Below are positions 43,601-51,892 of a stretch of DNA of 55,047 nucleotides, piece by piece (position 1 is the first letter of the stretch; each line of letters starts with the position of its first letter). The stretch is from assembly GCA_022843745.1 (NCBI GenBank), contig JALHNB010000048.1, positions 1-55,047 of the forward strand, written 5' to 3'. The position numbers were made by a program, and so were the translations under genes. The notes under the pieces are model-generated. The model was not told the origin of the DNA. It did no database searches and saw only the letters and a program-made list of their open reading frames with translations. The DNA comes from Anaerolineae bacterium (GTDB lineage: Bacteria; Chloroflexota; Anaerolineae; Aggregatilineales; Phototrophicaceae).

Positions 43601-46474
43601 TCATGGAATCTGCCAAATCTTACCTTCAGAAATTAGTCTTTTAGTGTACTTAACCATTTGCTCAATACTTTTATCGTATTTTGTGCCGAACTTGCTTTGG
43701 ATATCTAGAATATCGAGTTGCTGAGCCTCCAGAAATTTACCTTCTCCAATGAGCTTGGCCTGGCGCGCGTGATAAGTAAGCGCCTCTGTGCTTGATCCCG
43801 TACTGCGACATAGCTTGTGATCGTCCACAGTCATCCAAATGCCTGGGCCTTCATCATAAGTGGGTTTACGGTTACCTGAAGCTTTTATAGTCCCGCTAGA
43901 ACTGGGCATATGGTTGACATGCCCTCCGACAGTCTTAGCACGGACATATTTATGGGAACCCCCCATTTCATATGCAGGGCGATCTATTAAGAAATGAATC
44001 TGTCGTTCGTTGGTATTGTTCTCTAATGCCAGTTTCCTGCTCTCGTCTTCGAGCGGTCTGAGACGTTGCTCCAGCTCAGCAGCTTCGTTTTGAAGTTTCG
44101 CAATCTCCGCCTCGATTTCGCTGACCTTTTTGCCTCTGGGCTTGTTATGTTGCAAATTACTTGCTTCAGCACGTTTTGACCGAGCCTTTTTGTATAAGCC
44201 ATCAATTCTTGGTTGAAGTTCATCGATCAGTTTCTGATTTTTCTGAATCAGGTTCTTCAAACCATCAACTTCTTCTAAGACTTTAAACTCTTTTAACTCT
44301 TCAGGACTAAGTTTGTTTGATAATCCCTCTTTAGGAGAGGTGTCAGCAGTTTTTTGGACTTCTGCGTTAGATTGAAGTTCTTCTGGTTTTACAGCAGGTT
44401 GTTCTGGCTCAATCGGTTTCTGAGTTTTCGTAGGAAGGGTTTCTTCCGGTCTTACAGCGGATTGCGCTGGCTCAACAGGTTTCTGAGTTTCTGTTATAGG
44501 CGAAGGTGGCTCTCCAGAGGATAGAGGTTTAGAAGCTGATGGATCGGCTTGAACTGGAGGTGCTTCTACCCGTTCTGGCTGGGCTGGGCTAGGTACTAAA
44601 TCGGATTCTCGTGGCGCAACCTTTGACTCCATTACTGGTGCAGCCGGGGCTGATGGTGGCTCAGTCCCAGTGTGTACGGGCTTTGTTGACCCAGGCACCT
44701 TGAGATGTGGTGGTGTTTCTGGTAGCGGGGGTGCATGGGGAGTGACTTTGGGTCTCAGGTTTGCTACAGATTCTAATTCTGACATCCCTTTACCTACGAG
44801 TCCGACTGCCGCCGACTCGCCCTGCTTTGTAACACCAAACAAATTTTTCAAAAACACATCGATTTCACTAAATAACCGAAGGATGGGGTTGATAAGAGGT
44901 TCGAGTCCAAGTGCCTTGATCGCTGCTTGCATAATTAATGCAAAGCCAGCCTCAACCGCTGTAATTGCCCGCCCAATTCCTACCAGAATATCCCCAGCAA
45001 AGCGTAGAGAACGTGAAACTTCACCCAGGGCCTTGCCAGCGCCCGCAATGATATTGCCAATACCGTCAGAGACAACGAGCAGTACGGCGCTAATCAACGT
45101 AAAACCGGCAGCATAACCGATTTTACTGCCAATTTTACTCCAGGGCGCATCCAGCAGCCATTTGTCGGCACGCTCTACTAGGGAATCCACATAACCCAAT
45201 GGACGATTTATTATTTGATTGAATTCCCAGGGTTTATGAGGTTCTTCCGGTTTCCAAGGCGCTTCAATCGTTCCGATCAATATACTTGCAGTAATACGAC
45301 CTGCTTGACGCGCAGCCGCAAGATCTGGGTGTGAAAAAAGATTTGCCGCTCGCATCCAGTCCTTCATAACCCAAGCGACAAATTCACTTTTTAGGTTATC
45401 AGAAAAATTGATACATTTCTGCGCGAGTATTACAGCGTCCATGGCAAGAGACAGTAGATTTTTTTGGACAAGACGTTTCGCTAAGCTCTGGAGAGTCTCG
45501 GCAAAGACCGCCATGTCAAATAGACCAGTGACTGGACTTATAATTCCTTCCGCGTAACCAATCATTAGGCCTTTTGTGAACTTCAACCATGCAAACGGGT
45601 TCTCTTTGAACTCATTCATCTGTTTCAAGGCATCACGAAGTTTATTTTGATCTACAAGCTGAGTCCGCATTTCTTCTTCAAAGCCAATGGCAGCTTCTTG
45701 GCGGAATTCTGAGGGTAAAAACCAGAATGAAGCGTTCAAAAACTTACTAATAACGATAGTAATTGCGCTAGTTGCGGCATGTTCAGCCATTTTAGACGGA
45801 TCAAACGTACTTGTAGCGCGCTGAATTCCTACCTCAGCAGGCTGGCTCAGGTTACTTACAGGTTGACCCCTGAGTATTTGCGAGGCTGCTGCACTTGCTT
45901 CATACTCCCTGGCACTATCTTCCGTTTCCAGAGTAAGTATTCCTTTGGTCTCACTATCGCGCTGTTGAACCACGTGCGCAAATTCATGAGCCAACAGGCC
46001 GCGACCCTCGCTGCTATCTGGCACATACTTTCCCGTACCAAACACCACATTCTGCCCCAGGGTATATGCTTGAGCATTGATCGCCCGCGCCGACTCCCCT
46101 GACTGCGCATCCGTATGAATACGCACATGGCTAAAGTCGTGATCGAAGCGCGACCCCATGTAATTTTGTGTTTCGGCATCCAACGGCTGACCCGGCGTGC
46201 TGAGGACTTTATGCACGATTGGCGGGACGCTGCTCACTGGGGTTTCAGGTTCAATGCTGGATTTTGCTGTAAGAGGGACATCGCTTGGCGCGCTACCAAG
46301 AGCCGACTGGACGCGGCTGTTGCCGAGATACCGCTGATAGTATTCCGGCGTCCCCGGTTCGTAATCCGGTGCTTCACGCCGAGATGATTTTTCGTACCCT
46401 TGAGCATTATGTTCATGCGCTTTAGCCGCTGATTTCATCGAATGTGGGTGCTGTTCTATTTTTATTTTGCCCAT
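43601..46474 (-). CDS. DUF4157 eCIS effector with C-terminal putative HNH-type nuclease
   Basis: The 957-residue product has an N-terminal DUF4157 domain (about 85-205) with an intact HEFAH zinc motif (His163, Glu164, His167) in LLAHEFAHVVQQ, the marker of eCIS-associated cargo proteins. Several helical segments follow, some strongly hydrophobic (about 450-560), then a Pro/Glu-rich linker (about 590-720) and a coiled coil (about 735-835). The last 115 residues look like a toxin: GGHVNHMP (His852, His855), GPGIWMTVDDHK (His886) and FGTKYDKSIEQMVKYTKRL. The spaced histidines suggest an HNH/EndoVII-type nuclease. It is followed at once by a small putative immunity gene. The DUF4157 part is clear; the nuclease call is tentative. 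Confidence 0.8.
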   Translation of the reverse strand: MGKIKIEQHPHSMKSAAKAHEHNAQGYEKSSRREAPDYEPGTPEYYQRYLGNSRVQSALGSAPSDVPLTAKSSIEPETPVSSVPPIVHKVLSTPGQPLDAETQNYMGSRFDHDFSHVRIHTDAQSGESARAINAQAYTLGQNVVFGTGKYVPDSSEGRGLLAHEFAHVVQQRDSETKGILTLETEDSAREYEASAAASQILRGQPVSNLSQPAEVGIQRATSTFDPSKMAEHAATSAITIVISKFLNASFWFLPSEFRQEAAIGFEEEMRTQLVDQNKLRDALKQMNEFKENPFAWLKFTKGLMIGYAEGIISPVTGLFDMAVFAETLQSLAKRLVQKNLLSLAMDAVILAQKCINFSDNLKSEFVAWVMKDWMRAANLFSHPDLAAARQAGRITASILIGTIEAPWKPEEPHKPWEFNQIINRPLGYVDSLVERADKWLLDAPWSKIGSKIGYAAGFTLISAVLLVVSDGIGNIIAGAGKALGEVSRSLRFAGDILVGIGRAITAVEAGFALIMQAAIKALGLEPLINPILRLFSEIDVFLKNLFGVTKQGESAAVGLVGKGMSELESVANLRPKVTPHAPPLPETPPHLKVPGSTKPVHTGTEPPSAPAAPVMESKVAPRESDLVPSPAQPERVEAPPVQADPSASKPLSSGEPPSPITETQKPVEPAQSAVRPEETLPTKTQKPIEPEQPAVKPEELQSNAEVQKTADTSPKEGLSNKLSPEELKEFKVLEEVDGLKNLIQKNQKLIDELQPRIDGLYKKARSKRAEASNLQHNKPRGKKVSEIEAEIAKLQNEAAELEQRLRPLEDESRKLALENNTNERQIHFLIDRPAYEMGGSHKYVRAKTVGGHVNHMPSSSGTIKASGNRKPTYDEGPGIWMTVDDHKLCRSTGSSTEALTYHARQAKLIGEGKFLEAQQLDILDIQSKFGTKYDKSIEQMVKYTKRLISEGKIWQIP

Positions 46475-48543
46475 ACCATTCCCTCATTCCACAATTTCCC
46501 GATTTTCTCGAATTCCTGCCGTGTGCCATCCAGCAGATGCTCCATCTGGATACGCCCGCCGTCCTGCGCTGCTAAAAAGGCCGCGTTGAGGACGATATTT
46601 TTGATGTGTCCTCCAGCGACAGGAAATTGTTCGGCTAGGAATTCGTAATCGATGTCGCCCAGCGGGACTTGGGACGGAAACTGCGCTTTCCAGATTTCCG
46701 CGCGGTTGATCGCATCGGGAAATGGAAACTCGATAATGAAGCGCAAACGCCGCACAAATGACTCGTCCATATTTTCGCGCAGATTGGTCGCCAGAATCGC
46801 GATGCCTTCGTACTCCTCCATCTTTTGCAACAGATAGCTGGTTTCGATATTCGCATAACGGTCATGGGCATCCGCGATTCCGGTACGCTTGCCAAACAGC
46901 GCGTCGGCCTCGTCGAAAAACAGGATCGCATTGCTGGATTCGGCCTCGTCAAAAATGCGCGCCAGATTTTTCTCCGTTTCGCCAATATACTTGCTGACCA
47001 CGCCGGAGAGATCGACTTTGTAGAGATCAAGTTGCAACTCAGCGGCGATCACCTCTGCCGCCAGCGTTTTTCCGGTGCCAGGCGGGCCAAAAAACAGGAC
47101 GCTCAATCCTTTCCCATGTGTCAATTTCGCATCGAATCCCCATTCGCTAAATATGCGATGTCGATACTTCACGTGATTACAAATTTCCCGCAATTGCCAG
47201 AGGGTGCTTTCCGGAAGGATAATATCGTCCCAGTGACAACGAGGTGTAATTTTGAGCGCTATCTCAGCCAGTTTTTGATTAGACTGATTCCGGCAGGCGG
47301 CATGTAGATCATTAATAGTGATGGCTCGGTTGCTCATCATGCTCGAATGCGCAGCCGACTGTAAGGCAGCTTTGATCTGCCCAGGTGTCAGGCGAAACTG
47401 GTGTGCAAGTTGCGCACTGTAGGCTATAACGTCGTTTTTCGGAAACGATCCCTGTAAAGCGTTCTCCCAGGCCGCCTGACGCAGCGAACCATCGGCGGCA
47501 GGTAAATGAACGCTTTGAAAAGCCAGTTGGTCAAATTTACTCATCCATGCCTTTTCGCCTGCCAGGATCACAAGTCCACCGTATTCCATGACCAAAATCT
47601 CTAATCGTCGGGCAAATCTTTCATCATGAGAGTCAGCATGATCGATATACAACGCTGCCTGAAGCAACAGGGTTTCCCGAAAAACTGTTTGCAGTAGCGC
47701 CTCTGCATCGGGCGCAGAGGCGTCCAGGTACAGTAGCGGACAGCCCAATTGACCACAGATTCCGCGTGCCAGATCACGCTTCCCTGCTCCCTGCTGCCCT
47801 TGCAGATAGAGGGTTAATTTGCCGCTGCTCCCATATTGCTCCACCAGACGGGTGATACGGGTTTTAAGCTGTGAATCGATGAACACCTGCCCCATGTCCT
47901 GAAGCGGTTCCAGCACCCGGCAAACGGGTGTCAAACGTTCATCAATCCGATTGCTGCCAAGAATGTAAGCCAGTATTCGAGGGTCGAGTTGTAAATCCTG
48001 CTGGTCATCAAGATAGCGTAGCAGGCCATAGCGAAACAGCGGCGCATCGTCTGAAAAGTAGGTTCGCGCCTGCCAGCGATCCGGCTCTGAGAAGCAGAGT
48101 AAATCGAGTATCAGGTCGATTCGCGGTTTTTGGCGGGTCATATCATCCTGAAGGTAGGCATACAGGGTATGATATTTAGGTCGCAGTTCTGGCGCGAGGC
48201 AGATAATAATCGCCTGTAATTCGAACGGCGATAACGTAAACAATCGTTCTAAATGCGCCATAGGTAAGAAAATTCCATGTGCGACACTGATCTTGCTTCG
48301 ACGGTTAATTTCGTCATGCAGCGACTCAATTTGCTTACGCCGTTCGACCAACGGAGGCAGCGCGGACAAATCCGTTAGTAGCCAGTCGAACTCCTCATAC
48401 GAAATATAAAGCTTGTTGCGCGCATCCTCCGGCATTGACTGCCGTCGTTGCCGCAGCGCTGCGGCACGATGGCTGATAAGCTGATCGAGTTTGTCCAACT
48501 CATGCGCGAGGTGTTCATAGTTGTGGATGTAAGCTGTGCTCAT
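46462..48543 (-). CDS. AAA+ ATPase of the eCIS (Afp15-like)
   Basis: The 693-residue product has a long N-terminal helical domain with a degenerate ATPase fold (about 230-330, with LYLQGQQGAGKRDLARGI). The active C-terminal AAA+ module shows Walker A FFGPPGTGKT (about 485) and Walker B ILFFDEADALFG (about 540), with LLQKMEEYEGIAILATNL and the arginine-finger region in SFVRRLRFIIEFPFP. This is the usual two-module eCIS ATPase (Afp15/Pvc15), needed for particle assembly, probably during or after sheath formation. It overlaps the effector gene by 13 bp and follows the DUF4255 gene by 2 bp. Confidence 0.9.
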   Translation of the reverse strand: MSTAYIHNYEHLAHELDKLDQLISHRAAALRQRRQSMPEDARNKLYISYEEFDWLLTDLSALPPLVERRKQIESLHDEINRRSKISVAHGIFLPMAHLERLFTLSPFELQAIIICLAPELRPKYHTLYAYLQDDMTRQKPRIDLILDLLCFSEPDRWQARTYFSDDAPLFRYGLLRYLDDQQDLQLDPRILAYILGSNRIDERLTPVCRVLEPLQDMGQVFIDSQLKTRITRLVEQYGSSGKLTLYLQGQQGAGKRDLARGICGQLGCPLLYLDASAPDAEALLQTVFRETLLLQAALYIDHADSHDERFARRLEILVMEYGGLVILAGEKAWMSKFDQLAFQSVHLPAADGSLRQAAWENALQGSFPKNDVIAYSAQLAHQFRLTPGQIKAALQSAAHSSMMSNRAITINDLHAACRNQSNQKLAEIALKITPRCHWDDIILPESTLWQLREICNHVKYRHRIFSEWGFDAKLTHGKGLSVLFFGPPGTGKTLAAEVIAAELQLDLYKVDLSGVVSKYIGETEKNLARIFDEAESSNAILFFDEADALFGKRTGIADAHDRYANIETSYLLQKMEEYEGIAILATNLRENMDESFVRRLRFIIEFPFPDAINRAEIWKAQFPSQVPLGDIDYEFLAEQFPVAGGHIKNIVLNAAFLAAQDGGRIQMEHLLDGTRQEFEKIGKLWNEGMVWAK

Positions 48544-48545
48544 CG

Positions 48546-49382
48546 CTACCGCACCTCGAAGAAGAAAACCCGACGGTAAAGGTGGGCGATGTCGACGCGC
48601 AGTTCATAAAGTCCGGGCGGCGCGATGGCTGGCATCGTCATCGTGAAACGATCCCCAGCGATCTCCTGCCCATCAACCAGTGGGACACCCGATGAATCAA
48701 TATATACATTCCAACCCGTTAGATATTGACCGGAAAACGTAATTACCGTACCTGCCGGGCCAGATATGGGCGTCATCGTTTCCACAACGGGAGGATTGTA
48801 GGGGGCACGAACATCTGGGACACCAATTGACCGCACACGTGGGGCTAATGCGCGCTCCGCCGCAGGTTGCTTATCGATTTGAGCCGTCTGAACCGTGTAG
48901 AGTAAGCATGGGCGCATCGGGCGGTTGAATGTGCCCCAAACCGAACTCAATTCATTCATGTCGAGTGGTTGCAACATGATCTTAAACTGCTCACGGGCGC
49001 TGCGCAGCCCATCCACCAGGTATGTCCTGGGAATAATAGGGTTTTCGTAAAACACGCGTAGGGCCTCGCCCAAAATTTCGTGCGCTGCCGCATTGCCAGC
49101 CTGAGAATCATTAGGAGCATAGGCCATCATGAGATAGAATAGATTCAGCGACAACGGGGGGGGCACCAATTGGTTCGGTGCGGTTAACCTGGGCTGCCAA
49201 TCCTGATTTTTGAGAAACTCATTTTCCTGAAGTCGATACAAAAATAAATTGATACGTCGTTCTCCGCCGGTTTCGTCGGGCGCTAATATCGTGACGGCGA
49301 CTGCCGGAGTCAGCCTCATCTCACCGATCAGCAATCGCCGTAACGATTGGCTAACCATACCGATTGCAGTAGACGCACTCAT
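48546..49382 (-). CDS. DUF4255 eCIS cap/terminator protein with IPT domain
   Basis: The 278-residue product has the DUF4255 pattern in its first 195 residues: AVTILAPDETGGERRINLFL, then YRLQENEFLKN, PPPLSLNLFYLMMAYAP and YTVQTAQID. Members (Afp16/Pvc16-type) terminate tube and sheath at the end opposite the baseplate. The final 80 residues add an IPT/TIG-type beta-sandwich (TPISGPAGTVITFSGQYLTG, ending RRVFFFEVR), which ordinary short versions lack. It lies directly upstream of the ATPase gene. Confidence 0.85.
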   Translation of the reverse strand: MSASTAIGMVSQSLRRLLIGEMRLTPAVAVTILAPDETGGERRINLFLYRLQENEFLKNQDWQPRLTAPNQLVPPPLSLNLFYLMMAYAPNDSQAGNAAAHEILGEALRVFYENPIIPRTYLVDGLRSAREQFKIMLQPLDMNELSSVWGTFNRPMRPCLLYTVQTAQIDKQPAAERALAPRVRSIGVPDVRAPYNPPVVETMTPISGPAGTVITFSGQYLTGWNVYIDSSGVPLVDGQEIAGDRFTMTMPAIAPPGLYELRVDIAHLYRRVFFFEVR

Positions 49383-49393
49383 TTCGCGCTATC

Positions 49394-50536
49394 CTATCGC
49401 AAAAGCTTCAAGTGAAAACGGCTGAGATAACGTCTTGCCCAATAAGCCCGCGGCGCCTGTGATGGCTTGATAACGGACTTGACGATTACGATACGTTCAG
49501 TGGGCAGTATAGGTCGTTCAGTCTCCTGCTGCGCAACCTGGGCTTGTAATTCATCGACAGCCTGTTGAAGCTGCCGCAATGTCTCACCATAACTTCGGCC
49601 TGGCGCATCTAACGACGGCGTGCGTGTTGCAAAACTCTCAATGGGCGTTCTGCTTACCCAATCTAGTTCTTCCGTTGGCAGCGTTTCCAACGGTCTTTTA
49701 TGTGCGGCGCGTAATACCGGGGTAGATGGTTCAACAGCGGGCAATACGCTGTCACCTGACGCTTCTTGCTCTGCTGCCAGTTCAGCCGCAGGCCGCTTTT
49801 CAGGCATCATGGAGGCTTTCACGTGAGATGGAATCGTATTTGCTCTGCCAGAAGGTGATGGCTCGGCTATGGATGAGGTGTCCGAACTTACTGACATCGC
49901 CTGGAATGATCTGTCAGCGAAGTCGGGAGTGCGCGTCTCGACAGGCAGCGGCTCAAGTGGGCGCTGAGACTGCTCGATAGACCTCTCAACAAAAACTGGA
50001 GGCTCGACACTCGTTGGCACAGCCGCGTCAGGAATGCGTATCTCGACAGGCAGCGGCTCAAGTGGGCGCTGAGATTGCTCGATAGCCCCCTCAACAAAAA
50101 CCGCAGGCTCGACGCTCATTGGCACAGCCGGGAACAGCTTATCAGCCGCGTCAGGAATGCGTATCTCGATAGGCTGTGGCTCAAGTGTGTGTTGAGGCTG
50201 CCCGATGTCGGCTAAAGGCGGCCTATCCGCGCTGCTTGGGCTGGCCGAAATTTCCATTAAAGGGTGCTGTGGTGCAACGTCAGCCTGAATCTCATTCAGA
50301 GGGTTTGATGCAGACGCTGCACTTGATTCCGAAAACTCGCGTCTTGTCACTGATGAAAATTCCGCTACATCCTCATCGCCAAACATCGGCTCAAACGACG
50401 AAGGCGTACTGTAGAGATAATGAAACGTCCCAGGCGGCACAGTCGGAAACATCACCAGTTTCGCCGTTCCTGGCCTGGGCACGCCGAGCAGCATACTGAC
50501 CTGCGTTGAATACGAATTAGGCTTGGCTGATGTCAT
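49394..50536 (-). CDS. Pro/Glu-rich repeat protein of the eCIS operon
   Basis: The 380-residue product has no family I recognise. It begins with a folded-looking segment (SMLLGVPRPGTAKLVMFPTV). A long disordered region follows with three copies of a roughly 35-residue unit (LEPLPVEIRIPDAA, VEPAVFVEGAIEQSQ). A coiled coil (about 320-345, TLRQLQQAVDELQAQVAQQ) and a basic tail (YWARRYLSRFHLKLL) close the chain. It sits where other eCIS clusters carry a tape-measure or linker gene, between gp26-like and cap genes. It overlaps the preceding gene by 20 bp. It could be a short tape measure, a chaperone or a spacer; none is shown. Confidence 0.5.
   Translation of the reverse strand: MTSAKPNSYSTQVSMLLGVPRPGTAKLVMFPTVPPGTFHYLYSTPSSFEPMFGDEDVAEFSSVTRREFSESSAASASNPLNEIQADVAPQHPLMEISASPSSADRPPLADIGQPQHTLEPQPIEIRIPDAADKLFPAVPMSVEPAVFVEGAIEQSQRPLEPLPVEIRIPDAAVPTSVEPPVFVERSIEQSQRPLEPLPVETRTPDFADRSFQAMSVSSDTSSIAEPSPSGRANTIPSHVKASMMPEKRPAAELAAEQEASGDSVLPAVEPSTPVLRAAHKRPLETLPTEELDWVSRTPIESFATRTPSLDAPGRSYGETLRQLQQAVDELQAQVAQQETERPILPTERIVIVKSVIKPSQAPRAYWARRYLSRFHLKLLR
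49931..50190. repeat. Imperfect tandem repeats of about 105 bp in the Pro/Glu-rich gene
   Basis: Similar units begin at TCTCG positions 49936, 50041 and 50164. The first step is exactly 105 bp. The second is 123 bp because of an 18-bp addition. Both are multiples of three, so the frame is kept. The repeat number may vary between strains. Confidence 0.8.
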
Positions 50537-51377
50537 TCAACCTCTCAATCTCGTTCGACAGCACTTCGATGTAACGGCGGCGCTTGTGACGCGGCATCGA
50601 CATCAACTCATGTTCGCTCCAATGATAGTGATACGCCAGATAATGTACCTCACGATAGAGCAAGTTGATATTCAGCCGTAGTTCGTGCAGCAAAAAGCGC
50701 TCGATGTCAAACGTAGTGGTGAACGATTCGCCGCATTCAACACACGCATCCTCGATTGTTAGCTCGATCTGGGGTCCGGCAGCGCTCATCGCCTGCTCGA
50801 TTTCCATACATGCCTGTGCCGAAAAATGCCGAACATGCTCTAAGGCCGATTGTTGGATGCAGCGTTCCAAAAGCAGCGCCGCGGCATGTTCCTCGTCTGC
50901 CGCCAGGAGGGGCACAAGCACCTCCTGATCGCTGCCGTTAGGGAGTCGGAAAACAACTTCAGATTGGGCTTCATCAGCCTGAGATGAAAGCTGTACTGTG
51001 TATAGCGGCCCTTTATCTATCGATTCTGTCACCGGAATATCGGAGATGGCAAAGTCAATATTCATTTTGCTGCCGCACGCGCTGTGGACGACAGACGCCT
51101 GAATATGATCGCCGAAAGAGATTGCCCGCAGCTTTAGCAGAAGAAACTGGCGATCCGCGACTAACAGGTCGCGTGCGATGTCTTCCGTTGCCGCGCCCAA
51201 CGTGCCGATCCGCTGGATGCAGCGACTTAACAACCTCGTCACTAGTATCGGGCTGGTAGGATACAATGCGACCAGTTCCTCATCGCCTCCCGTTAGAGGC
51301 AATAACTCAACCAGGCGATGAATTCCGCCTGTTTCGTCAGTATATCCTCCCGGAAGCTGGTAGACCTGATACGACAT
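50517..51377 (-). CDS. gp26/DUF6760-like baseplate assembly protein
   Basis: The 286-residue product has LVELLPLTGGDEELVAL and RDLLVADRQFLLLKLRAISF near its start, as in T4 gp26-type baseplate proteins. Cys101, Cys212 and Cys215 (the last two in CVECG) suggest a metal site or its remnant. The C-terminus, HYLAYHYHWSEHELMSMPRH then KRRRYIEVL, matches the DUF6760 motif of eCIS and phage clusters. Position between the tube gene and the Pro/Glu-rich gene is that of a small assembly factor. Role is inferred from families. Confidence 0.65.
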   Translation of the reverse strand: MSYQVYQLPGGYTDETGGIHRLVELLPLTGGDEELVALYPTSPILVTRLLSRCIQRIGTLGAATEDIARDLLVADRQFLLLKLRAISFGDHIQASVVHSACGSKMNIDFAISDIPVTESIDKGPLYTVQLSSQADEAQSEVVFRLPNGSDQEVLVPLLAADEEHAAALLLERCIQQSALEHVRHFSAQACMEIEQAMSAAGPQIELTIEDACVECGESFTTTFDIERFLLHELRLNINLLYREVHYLAYHYHWSEHELMSMPRHKRRRYIEVLSNEIERLNDISQA

Positions 51378-51380
51378 GAC

Positions 51381-51881
51381 CTATAACTCCGCAGGCTCGG
51401 TCACCGATGAATCCCGTTCCCAACCTTCATTTTCCAGCTTAACAGATTGGATCATCACGGCGTTGGCACTGGCGTCCAGTTGCGGCAACGCTTGATATTC
51501 TGATACCCAGCAGCGATACACTTTGTACGACAACACCTTCTTGCCTTGTAAATTGAACACATCGACGATGACATCTTTGCGGAAGTTTTTCAAAGACATG
51601 GCCGCATCGCCCTGGTAGTTGTTAATCAGGTTAGCCCAAGCTTCGAAAGTTCTGTCATGGGTAACACCTGCTTCCAGCGTAATGGCATCATAGGAGGTTT
51701 TACCCGGCAGCTTGTGCCCTCCGCCTTGATCGCCTGCTTCGTACCAGGTGACAACCTCCGTCGTCTTCTTCAAAGCGCTGCATTTGTTCAAGCCAGCGAC
51801 ATATTGGTTGTCCCATTTGATTTTGAACTTGAAGTTTTGATAAGGATCAAAACGATGAGTATTGACCGTAAATTTTGCCAT
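51381..51881 (-). CDS. Contractile-tail tube protein (gp19-like)
   Basis: The 166-residue product matches the T4 gp19/Afp1 tube family: FKFKIKWDNQYVAGLNKCSA, PGKTSYDAITLEAGVTHD, FEAWANLINNY and KNFRKDVIVDVF. It forms the inner tube through which cargo is carried. It directly follows the sheath gene by 11 bp. Only one tube gene and one sheath gene are present, as in simple eCIS, unlike Afp, which has two or three sheath and two tube variants. Confidence 0.9.
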   Translation of the reverse strand: MAKFTVNTHRFDPYQNFKFKIKWDNQYVAGLNKCSALKKTTEVVTWYEAGDQGGGHKLPGKTSYDAITLEAGVTHDRTFEAWANLINNYQGDAAMSLKNFRKDVIVDVFNLQGKKVLSYKVYRCWVSEYQALPQLDASANAVMIQSVKLENEGWERDSSVTEPAEL

Positions 51882-51892
51882 TTTTTATCTCC

